Assembly (NCBI GenBank): GCA_023079485.1
Contig: CM041102.1
Span: 753,269 to 817,268, forward strand
DNA from: Archilochus colubris
Taxonomy: Eukaryota; Chordata; Aves; Apodiformes; Trochilidae
Length of the DNA stretch: 64,000 bases
Direction: 5' to 3'
Positions 23,201 to 35,200 of the stretch are shown piece by piece. Position 1 is the first letter of the stretch, and every line of letters begins with the position of its first letter. The notes beneath the pieces were generated by a model. It was given only the letters and a program-made list of their open reading frames with translations. It did not search any database and had not been told where the DNA came from. A program made the translations under genes and the position numbers.

Positions 23201-26200
23201 GTCTCTTTATGTGAAGAGGCTACATGAGAGACTGCAAGAAGAGCAGCCTGACTGTACAGAACTTCTGAAAACCATCAGACTAATTGAACCTAAGGTGGAT
23301 GAAGATAAAGTGCTAAAAGATCTTCTGCCTTTTCTGCAGGCAGAACACCAGACAAAGCCCATGATATTCCATTTTGATATCACCTCTTCAGTAAGTACAT
23401 GCTTCTCTGTCCCAAAAGTTCTATGTGTTCTGTGAAGTTATGATGAGCAAAAGAAAAGGAAATGCCTTTGGGTCTTTTCTTGTGATAGGTACAAAGTGGA
23501 ATTCCGGAGTTTCTGTTCAAGCTGCTGGTTTTGCAGTATCTGGCAGATAATAATGGAAATATGTGGCTACGGCAGAAGTGCCATTTGTATATCATTGAAA
23601 TCCTTGAGGTATCACCAGTGCCAAAGAAAGCAGCAAGACACGTATGTACACAGCAAGACCTGATCCCTTTGAATTCCTCAGTCTTTCTGCACATGGTTGT
23701 GTATAGCTGCACACGAGCAGTAGAGACTATAACTGTAAACATGGCATAGGAGTTACTTGTGCATCTCTAAGTGGTGTCTCTGTGTACACAGGGATGGTAA
23801 AACCAGACAGTAAATTAGGGCTGTCATGTTTTTTGGGGGTTGGTCGTTTCTGAAGGCCCCACAGTAATGTTTATAGGAAACAAAAATGCAAGATCTCCTC
23901 TGCCCCATGTTACACTGCAGGTTTGAAGGCACTAGAATATTTATATGCAGCTGTAAGAACAGAGTGTAGAAGTGACAGGGAAAAGCAGCAACAATTTCTT
24001 GGGTTTAGATTTCTTTTTCATTGGGGTATAACTGAGAAGGGGATGGAGGTAACAAAGGACTACAGGAGGGAGGCTGTGGGAGGAAATAGGATTAATTATT
24101 GTGATGCACTTTAGCGGCAGAAGTGGTGTACAGGGGAAAAAGTCTCATGGTTGCATGGGCCAGCTGCTGTTATTCAGCTGGAACTTTGTTTAATCTGTTC
24201 TTAATGGTATTTTTTTCTAAACTGAAGAAGGCTGGAGTTACAGCTTTCTGACATATTTTCTTTTCCTCTGCTCCAGGTGTCAGCAAGCTGGAAGTTTAAT
24301 TTCTTTGATGTGTTCCCTAAAGTAACCTGCAAATCTCCCAAGGAAGTACTAGAAATGGAGACACTTAGGAATCTGTCTGAAGATGTTTCAGATCCAGGAA
24401 TGGACAAGAAGGAATTTTGCAGTGAGGCTTTCCAGAGACCCTTCCAGTACCTGAGAAGGTTTGACCTGGGTCAGGATCTGGACACGTTCCGCTACGAAGC
24501 GCACTCTGTGGAAGGGAGCCCGGCAGAATGCCTGCAGCATCTCCTCCTGCACTGTGGGGTCACAGATCCCTCCTGGTCAGAACTTCGAAACTTCACATCG
24601 TTTCTCAATGTTCAGCTGAGAGACTCTGAAGCTTCTGTCTTTTGCAACCCTGACTTTACCCAGGACATTTTGCAAGGTTTCAAAACTTTTGTCGTTAGCT
24701 TCATGATCTTAATGGCAAGGGATTTTGCAACACCCTCTCTGAACATTTCTGATCAAAGTTCAGGAAGGCAGGCCTTCAACCTGGAGAATGTTGCAGAAGA
24801 AGATCTTCTTCCTTTCCGCATTCGGAAAAAGTGGGAGTCTGAGCCTCATCCTTACTTGTTTTTCAATGAAGATCGAACGTCCATGACATTCATTGGCTTC
24901 CACTGTCAGCACAATGGCAGACAAGGTGTTGATGCCATCAATCCTTCGAATGGCAGCATTATCAAGAGAAATATCATGACTTCACGGTTGTGCAAAGGCT
25001 TGTTACTCCAAAGAGTTCCCTTCAATATTCCATTTGATGAGTTGTCTCGTTACGAGAAGCTAGAGAAGCTTTGCATGGTCTTGGGAACCCCCTGGATAGA
25101 CCCGGATGAGACGTACGAACTCACGACAGACAACGTGCTGAAAATCTTGGCTATTGAGATGCGATTCAGATGCAACATCCCTGTTGTGATCATGGGAGAA
25201 ACAGGCTGTGGGAAAACCAGACTTGTAAAGTTTCTGTGCAAGTTACGCAGAAGCTACCTAGAGGTAGAAAACATGAAGCTTGTGAAAGTTCACGGGGGTA
25301 CTACTGCAGAGATGATTTATGCCAGGATTGAAGAAGCAGAAGCCCTTGCTAAAATCAATAAAGAGCAGTATGGGTTGGACACAGTCCTCTTTTTTGACGA
25401 AGCAAACACAACAGAGGCTGTGAGCAGCATCAAGGAAGTTCTGTGTGACCACACAGTGCAGGGGAAGCCTTTGGTCCCTTGCTCTGGCTTGCAGATCATA
25501 GCAGCCTGCAACCCCTACCGTAAGCACACACCAAAGATGATCCAGCGCCTGGAATTAGCCGGGCTGGGCTACCGTGTCAAAGCAGAGGAGACAAAGGATA
25601 AGCTTGGATCTATCCCACTGAGACAGCTTGTGTACCGCGTCCACGCTCTCCCACCCAGCATGATCCCGTTAGTGTGGGACTTTGGGCAGCTGAACAACTT
25701 CACTGAAAAAATGTACATAAAGCAGATCGTACAGAGAGTGTGTGAGCAGGTGCCGATGGCGCAGCGTGAGGCCGGGGTGATGACTGATGTGCTGTTTGCT
25801 TCCCAGCAGTACATGAGGCGGAGGGATGATGAGTGCACCTTTGTCAGCCTGAGGGATGTGGAGCGCTGCGTGGAGGTTTTCAAGTGGTTTCACAAGCACA
25901 GTGCACTACTCCTGAGAGAACTGGAGAAGTACCTGGCTGAGAACAAACCTTCAAAGAGCACCCCTGAGAGAAACATCGTTATCTGGGCTTTGGTGCTGGC
26001 AGTCGGGGTCTGCTATCATGCTTCCTTGGAACAGAAGGAGCCATATAGGAATGCTATCAGCAAGGTCCTTCCACAACCTTACAATTCCCAGAAAAAGATT
26101 TTGGAAGATATCTCCTTGATGCAGGACTTGTTTCTCAATGGTGTGCATGTCCGAGATACCATAGCAAGAAACCTGGCCTTGAAGGAAAATGTCTTCATGA

Positions 26201-29200
26201 TGGTCATCTGCATTGAGTTGAAAATCCCTCTTTTTCTTGTTGGGAAGCCTGGAAGCTCCAAATCTCTTGCAAAAACCATTGTGGCTGATGCTATGCAGGG
26301 CCAAGCAGCTCAGTCAGATTTGTTCAAGGACCTGAAACAGATCCATCTTGTGTCTTTTCAGTGCAGCCCTCTCTCCACTCCAGAGGGAATCATAGGCACT
26401 TTCAAGCACTGTGCTCGATTCCAGGAAGGGAAGAACTTAGAGGAGTATGTCTCAGTGGTGGTTTTGGATGAGATTGGGCTGGCAGAAGACTCTCCCAAAA
26501 TGCCCTTGAAGACTTTACACCCACTTCTGGAAGATGGCTGCATAGATGATGTCCCTGTTCCCCACAAGAAGGTTGGCTTTATTGGGATTTCTAACTGGGC
26601 TTTGGACCCTGCTAAAATGAACCGAGGCATCTTTGTCTCACGTGGTGACCCCAGCAAAGAAGAGCTCATTCAAAGTGCAAAGGGGATTTGTTGCTCAGCA
26701 CGAGGGGCTTTGCAGAAGGTTGAACAGTATTTTTGTCACTTTGCAGATGCATATGAGGAGATTTGCAAGGCCCAAGACAGGGAGTTCTTTGGTCTGCGTG
26801 ACTACTACAGCCTCATAAAGATGTTTTTTGCTTTAGCTAGAAGCTCCAAAGGTGGGCCAACAGCTCGGGACATAGCTGAAGTTGTTCTGCGTAACTTTGG
26901 TGGCAAAGATGATGTCAATGCCTTGGAAATATTCACCTCACGGTTACCAGAAAAAGGAGAAATACACGCTCATGATATCAGTAGAATTGATCTGGTACGA
27001 AAAAACATTCAGAGCAGCAGTCAGGATGGTGACTGCAGGTACCTGCTTGTGTTGACTGAGAATTATGCAGCCCTGCAGATCCTCCAGCAAACTTTTTTTA
27101 CTGTCCGACATCAGCCAGAAATTATCTTTGGCTCCAGTTTCCCTAAGGACCAGGAGTATACCCAGATATGTAGGAACATCAACCGTGTGAAGGTCTGCAT
27201 GGAAACTGGCCAAACGGTTGTGCTCCTCAACTTGCAAAACCTTTATGAAAGCCTCTACGATGCCCTCAATCAGTACTACGTGTACCTTGCTGGCCAGAAG
27301 TACGTGGATTTGGGGCTGGGCACCCACCGGGTGAAGTGCCGAGTGCACCCCAAGTTCCGCCTGATAGTCATCGAGGAGAAAGATGTGGTGTATAAGCACT
27401 TTCCCATCCCCCTGATCAACAGGCTGGAAAAGCACTACCTGGATATCAGTACTGTCCTAGACAAGGGCCAAAGAGAAGCTGTGGCAGAGCTGCAGAAGTG
27501 GGTGCACGAGTTCACTGCGGCCAATACAGAAGATCACTTCATGAGCAAGCAGAAATACAGCCCTTCTGATGTGTTTGTGGGCTACCACCCCACTACCTGT
27601 GCCTCTGTCATCCTGCAGACAACAGAGAGGCTGAAGCCCAAGTGTCCTCCCAGCGAACTCATGTCCTGTGTGATGCAGGAAGCCCAGCTGGCTCTGCTCA
27701 ACTGTGCCACCCCGGACTCCGTCATCCGCCGCTGCCACTCGGTGGCCTCGTTCAGGGCAGGTTCCTTGGCCAACACCTACTTCCAGCAGCAGCACCACAC
27801 ATCTTTCACAGACTTCCTCCGAGCTCAAGTCCATGCTGGGGCTGGCTGCCAAACAGTCTTTACTGAGGTGAGTGTCTTGCCAGGGTCCTCTCAAAGCCCT
27901 CCCAGCCTGTGCTGAGCTTTTGGGTTTGTGGCTACACCTGAGTGACCCTGGTAAGGGCTCAGATGTGCAGAGGTTGGGGGTTCAGCAGGTGTCTTCTTGC
28001 ATCCTGAAGAATCTCATTACCTCCACTGTGTGTGAGGTGGTGTTTGATGCTCCCCAGCAAGCAGGGGTTTTAAGTGACTTTGGGCAGCTGAGGTGTCTCT
28101 CTACTTTGAAAATAGTTCTGTCTTCATGAACACAGCCTGCCCAACAGGCACTGGATGCAGGAAAAGGCATCAAGAGCCCTGGAACCTTCATGTCTTTGTG
28201 TCTGCCTCTGGTCTTAAAGGTGGCAGAGATTTTTAACCTGGCCCAGCTGCAAACAGCCAGAGATCTCCGGAGCCTTTCATGGGAATATCTGTGGTTTATT
28301 TTTACCAAAGATAAAGAGCTTCAGCTGAGATTGGTCAGAGCATTTCTCCCTCCCCTGCCTCACATGGAGACAGTGTGCTTTCTCTTGGGGCTGGACTTGC
28401 TTGTTGGGGAGTGCTGCAGGGAGGCTGGCTATGGGGCTTCAAGCAGGAGTGCTCTGGCAGCACCAAGAGGCACTGTGTCCACCTACTCAGCACTGGCCCT
28501 GGGTTGTGTAAGAGCCCAGGGTCACTCTTTTGCCTACTGGCAGGGCAAATGAATGGTTTTTAGGGTGCAGTCCAGCTCTGTGGCAAGGTAGCAGCATTGG
28601 GGAGCATGGGTGAGGAAGCCTCTGCTGCCTTCTTGAGCAAAGAGCTGACCTGCCTCTTGCACACCCAGGTCACCACCTTCTCGAGGCTCCTCACCAGCAC
28701 TGACACTGCCTGCCTGGAGAGAGAAGTGCAGGGGAAAGCACAGAGACCTCGGCTCCTGTTCCTGCAGCAGTTTGACACTGAGTACTCCTTCCTGAAGGGC
28801 ATCCGGTGAGTCTGGCTTGGCAGTGCTCAGGGCAGGCTGTCCTCTGGGGGAAGATGCATGGGCACAACCTTTGGAGTAACCCCTAGGGAAGGGGGCCCAT
28901 GCTGGGCCTGGCTGGGTGCACACTCTGGCAGCTCCATCACACACAAATGGGCTTTTGAAGTTACCCCTGCCCCAGAAGATGGGTGTTTTAATCTCTCCCT
29001 CTGCCTGTAGCAGCCAAAGCTAATGTGGAGTGACTACCCCCACAGTCTTTAATGCTTTGTTTTTATACTTAGTGACTTCTTTTAAATCCCCTTTCACTCT
29101 TCAGAGATTTCCTTGATACCACATCAGGAAATAAAATCCTTATTATTCAGACAGACTTTGAAGGTGGCTCTCAGAAGGCCCAGCTCATCGCTTCAGCCAA

Positions 29201-32200
29201 GTAAGTCAAGTGTGAAGTGACTCCCAGCTCGGTGGGACAGCTCCCAGCTCCCAGCTGTTCTGCTCAATGACTTCTCAGCCCTGTTTGATTTAATGCTGGT
29301 TGGGGGAGTTCAGAATCGGGGCTGTGTAATCCTTTGCTTATTCTGTAGTGGAATGAATCTAGAAGCACTAATTGTATTCCAAATAATTCATAGCCTAAGT
29401 CAAAGAACCTTAAGCTGAGTCAAATTACCAGATAAATCACCTTTGAAGTGTGAATTCTCTTGGTGAATTCTGCTTCTGCAGAAGCCCAGATGAGCTGAGG
29501 GTCAGGGGCATCACTGAGGCATAGCTGGGGGCAGTGGCTCAGCACAGCCAGCTGGGAGGAGGGGGTGAGTGAGTTGCTTTTGTCTGTACAGGGCAAGAAA
29601 TGTGCCCTCTAACAGAGGAAGGACTCATGGCCATGAACTTCTGTCTGTTTGATCTGTCAACAGCATTTCCTCTTTGTTGTAGATACACTGTTGTTAATGA
29701 GATCAACAAGGTGGACCTGAGAGAAGTCTCTGTCTTTGTTTATTTTATTATGAAGCTTTCCCGGGTGGAAGGAGGAACATCCTATGTGGGATTCCATGGA
29801 GGTGGGTCTGGCCATCCCGAGCTCCTTGCTTTTCAGCTGGCTGCAGGCAAACACAGAACAACATTTCATGCTCACCTTCCTTTTTTTATGCTCAAAATCT
29901 GGAGTCATTGTCCTGTGGGTCATCATAGCTGCTTCCCTTACCCACAGGGACTGCCCCTTGGGGGGATCAGTACCTTGGAATCCTTGTCTCCTCTGGGAGA
30001 GCCACCACACCTTGCCCACTGGTGGATGAGTCAAAGAAAGTTCAAAAAGAAAGATGAGCCAAAACCCTGGCAGTGTCCACACCCAGTCAGGCAGAGTGAG
30101 GTGTGTTAGCATGTTAAAAGTGAATTGCTGCTTTCTTTCTTCATCAAGAGGTGAGAGTAAGTGAACTCTGAATGTACACTGCTAGCCCACAGGTACTGGG
30201 AGATAATTCTTGGGAAGCTCTTCTAAAAGACCATGCTGCAAGCACAAAGCTATTTGGTTTTTTTGTCCTCTGCCTCTAGGACTGTGGCAGTCAGTGCATA
30301 TAGATGATCTCCGCAGATCCAAAGACATGATCTCTGATATGACTGCCCTGCAGAACCTCACCATCAGCCAGATTCTCTGTGAGGAGTCAGGTAAAACCAA
30401 AGGTGAGCTGCATGCTGCCTCTGCAGCCAGTGGTGGTGTTATGCTGGTAGAGAAAAGGGAAGATGTGGTCTCAGACTTGGTGCTCAGGGAACTCGTGTGG
30501 TACAGGGTACACAATGATTCTCCCTGCTCAGCATAACTTTTTGTGGGGGTCAACACATGGCTAGCAACATGGATTCTTATTTATTCTTACTGCAGCTTCA
30601 GGTCACATTGGTAGTTTTCCTGTTTACTTTTGACAAAAATATTCTGTTCAGCAAGCTGGATGCTCTGTTTCTGCTCAGGAGGCAGCAGATGCTGCATGGC
30701 AGAGACCACTGAAAGGGAATCTCTCCAGAATATCTCACTTGTCTGAATGCTGATCAGTTTGCCTAAACCAATAGCAAGGTTAGAGAAGACTCTTTCCCTC
30801 AGTTTTTTCTTGCAGTTTTTCCTTTCACCAGACTGCCTTACAGGGTTCTGGTGGAGGTGAGTGCATTTGATCCAAGTGTCACATTTCTTCCAGTTCTTGC
30901 TGCCTGCAGGTTGACAGCCCTGGCAGCTCAGCTGTGTTTAGGGAGGTGGATCTCAGCTTGTTATGCAGGTGGATCTCTGACACATCTGCTGCTGCTCTGG
31001 GATCCAATGGCTAAATAAACTGTTATCTGAGTGGTGCAAAAGGGTTCTACTGCTTTCTGATACAAATTCTACACCTTAATTGCAGCTCTGCCTGTGAGTG
31101 GAGAAGAACAGGAGGAAAATGAAGTGGAGGGTGAAACACCAGTGCCAGAAGCAGATGACTATGAGGTCAGTTCAGAATACATTTGTTTGCTACTCAGCTG
31201 TCAGTATGGCTCTTTGCTCTCTGTCACCCAAGGGTGCAATGCACACTTTGTATCCCCATTCACCCAAAATCCATCAGGAATATTATTTGTGTCATGGATG
31301 TTTAATCAGACTCTCATTCCTCCCACTGCAGCCCAATCAAAATCAGCATCAATAAAGAATTAAACCATTCTAAGGACCCTCTAATTACTGATTTCATACT
31401 CCTGATTTTTAAAAAACCATTTAAATGTCTGTTGTCTTTTTACACCCTGAAGCTGCAAACTTGTGACTGAGCCTGCCACTCCAGCTGCTTGTGCCTTAAG
31501 CCATGCTGAAGCTGGCTGTGGACTTTGCTGTGCTGCAGCTGTGTTAAGACTGGCTTCACATTCCCTTGACAGCATCATGGAGTATGAGGGTGACTGCATG
31601 TGGCTTTTGTCCCCCTGGTGCCCAACCATCTCCCAGGGAGGGCACATTTTCCCTAGTCATGTTTATTATTTGCACTTTTCCCTGGATTGCCCCCTATAAA
31701 ACTTCATACAACTGCTGTGTTGCAATGCCAGTTTGAAAGGGCTGCAGAAACTGCATCATGTAAAACTGGGAGGTGGGATGCCAGAGGAACAGGCCCTTTC
31801 TGGAGATCACTAGAACTATTTTAAGGGGCATGTGTAGGGGGCAAGGATGTAAGACTGAAGAAACATTAATTTCTTTTCATGCTGTTTGGGGGGAAGGGTG
31901 AAATCCTGGACACTACTGTACTCCTGAGGACCTGTGTACAAAGTGCTGTGGGGATGCTACGGGACCAAAATGAAGATTTTAGTCGAAGCAGAAAGCGAAT
32001 TAAGATTCTCCTTGGTCTCCTGTCCAAAGAGGATGACTTGAAAGGTATGTGCTTCCTGGCTGCAGCAGGTAGTGTCCCTGAGCATCTAGGGGACCACCAA
32101 AATATGTAAGTTAATTCACTGGGGACCCAAAGGTCAGTGCAGTGCAGACAAAGTGGGTCTCCCAGGCCATCTCCAAAGGGTATGTGTGTCTGTGCTTCAG

Positions 32201-35200
32201 TCTGCTGCTCCTTTGGCTGTAGGTCTTTTCCTGCAGTTCAGAACATGTTTTTTTCCTCTGGCTGTGCTAACTCTGGTTAGCACAGAGCTGGACAAGTCCT
32301 GAACCAACTGTAAAATACTGTGCTTGATATGATACTTGGGTTTAGATTCAGTGCCAGTAGAAGAGAAAATGCAAGTTGCCTGTTGTTTTCTAGCCTCTTT
32401 TCTGAAGATAACAAAGACTCGTCTCTCCAACCTTTTGAAGAAGCAAGAAGAAAATTCCCTTCATCCAGAAAATTGGGTGCTCCGGGAGGCTTCCAACCTC
32501 AGTGCTCTCCAGGAGGCAGGCACCTTCAGGTGGGGGGAACACCAATGTCTTGTAACCTGCAGAAGAAAAGCCTCCAAATGGCAGCTGTGCAGCAGGGACA
32601 GCAGGTTTTTTTAATCTGAATATTTGCAATATTAGTCCCCAGTCTGTGCTGGCAAATCTTTGAAGGCAGCTTCATCCTCTCCTGAGGATTGCTCAGGAGT
32701 TATTGCTGACTGGGCTGTACTGGGACAGGAATGCACAAGTGCTTTGAGTGGAACAGTGGGATTACAGGTGAGCCACAAGTGAGAGCAGTGCAGGGGTTTT
32801 TGTTGTTGGTTTTTCTGCTTCAAGGCAGGGTTAGGAGTTTCTCACATGCAAATGTCAGCAGTTTTTCAATTCAGCCACCTCTTGATTTGCTGATATTGTT
32901 GCTCACCTTCCTTCTGGGTATCTTGATCTCTTTCTGCCCCCAAAGGCACACCCTGTGGAAGCGAGTCCAGAACGTGATCACTCCATTCCTGGCTCTGTTG
33001 ATTGCTGTCATAGACAGAAATGGCAATCTGGAGCTGTTGGTCAGGCCAGCAGCTCCGTGGGTGACAAACCTGTGGATGTTCATCTTCAGTGATACAAAAC
33101 TTCTGACTGTCCCTTACGGTGTGGGTAAGAACAGGTGAGCCACTGGAGAGAGCATCAGGAGGGCTTGGATGGCAGCACTGGGACCAGTCCAGCACTGGCA
33201 TTGAATCCCCATGGGAGGTTAACCCTTTTGGTTACTCCCCTGTGCTGTGCTGAAGGCAGCAGGGGCAGCTCTTGGTGACTTCAGAAGTCTGTTCTTTCTA
33301 CCTTATCCCCAGCACTCCTGGGCTTTGCTCTCAAGCTCTTGGCATGCTCACAATTCTTACCCAGCTCTTGAAGCCCTCACGTTCTGCCACTACAGCTCCT
33401 TTGCCAGGAATGTTAACTGAGTAAGTGCTGATGCTATGCAGTGGGCAGGATCAGCTGTATTAATGAGTCCTTCAATTCTTTCCCCTCCCCTCATCCTCTC
33501 CTATAGCTCATTTCTTGGTTTCTGCAGCTTTCTGCCTCTGTCATCTGGATGTGTTTCCCTGGTAAAAGCCCAGTCCATTAATGACCTTTTAATGTCCTAG
33601 CTCTCAGCCAGAGATCATTCTGGTGCAGAACAACATGATGGTGTCTGCTGATGCTGGGAATGAGATGCCCTTCAGCTGGAGGATAAAGGAATACTTGGAT
33701 GAGCTGTGGTTGGAAGCTCAGTACATCCAAAACAATGATGGTGAGAACCTGAGCTCGTGACACAGAGCATCTCCATCCACCCATCCTGTGATCTCTGTCA
33801 TGCCTCTCTCTTTTTGCCACTCTGGTGTTGCCTTCAATCCCTCTGTGCTCAGAGGAGCCAGCAGAACTTTGTGCAATAAGCTTTTCTTTGTGCTTCTCAC
33901 TGTTGGTTTTTCTCATCTGTTCTGTGCCTTTGTATTCCAAAGGCTGGGGAATGCTGAGAGTTAATGACAAGATGAGATTCCATAAATATGACCTTGGTGC
34001 CTGGGCTGAGAAGGTCTGGCCTCAAATCCCTCATTTAGTGCTTTGAATGAGGGGAGCCCTGGATGCATCAGTGATGAATGAGGTGGCAGTCTCTTTAGGA
34101 TAGAAGCTGTGTCAAACCCAGCCTCCTCCTAATACTGAGTTTTAATTTGCATTCTCATTTTCCAGACCAAGATGAGAAGTTTGTGGATATCTTCCAGAAA
34201 ACTGCACTGGGAAAATATATCACTGCTTTGGCTGAGGAAGAAAGGCAGATGCTCTTCCAGTCCTATATCACAGACTTTATTGTCTTGACCATTGGTGTAT
34301 CCTCACCAGAGGAGCTGAAGGTCAGCGTCTGGAACAAGACCTGGAGACCCTTTGGCCATGAACATGTCCTTCTGCATCAATCTTGCCTCCTCAGCTAAAA
34401 TCCCCCTCTGAGACAGACAACAGTAAGGTGGCCACAAAGCAGATGCATTTGACACTGAATGGCTGCCGAAATTCATGAGACCTTACTCAAAAAAACCCCC
34501 AGCACTTCCATAGGAGCACCTATAAAAGCTGAGATATCATTCAAGGCTGTCTTTGTAAAGCCCTGATTCTCTTCTTTCAGAGCTTTCCCATGATTTTCAG
34601 TATAAAAGTGTAGTGAAATGAGGCAACCAGGTGCCACTAATTCCCAGGTAGTGGGCATGAGCTTGTGCCTCAGGCCTCACCTTTTATTGGCCCCCTGGTC
34701 CTGCTCATGTGCAGTGGGTCCCACCCTAATCAGGCACAGGTGGGCTTGACACAGCTCATGCCACTCCCTGGGAATTAGTGGCACCTGGTTGCCTCATTTC
34801 ACTACATAAAAGGTTTTTTATTTATTTTTAACTTTTTTTTTTTTTCTGAACTTTCAGTGTCTGCAAATTGCATTCTTATCCTGCATAGAAGAATGGAAAG
34901 CAGCATCTCCCAGAAGAGAGCAGATGGTGCCCTCCTTGCCTTCAGTCCACCTCGGGTACAACCGGTTCAAGAGCCGCCTGCAGAACTTTTCAAGGATCCT
35001 GGCTGTACACCCCCATGTGGTTGACTACCTGACTAACCAGGAGGCATATGAAATACCACATGCAGAGATGGTAAAGTCACTACCCAAGGCATTTTGTAGT
35101 CCTCAGCCCTAGCAGAGGGCTCTGTCTTCACTGGATTAGCTGCTGCTCAGTCTCCTTTTGGTTTCAGCCGCTGTGAAGTGGGAAGCACAAGCTCAGTCAG

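Noticed and set aside
24201..27894. Several minus-strand frames of 60-163 residues opposite RNF213 exon 27
   Set aside because: Shadows of a highly constrained coding exon on the other strand.
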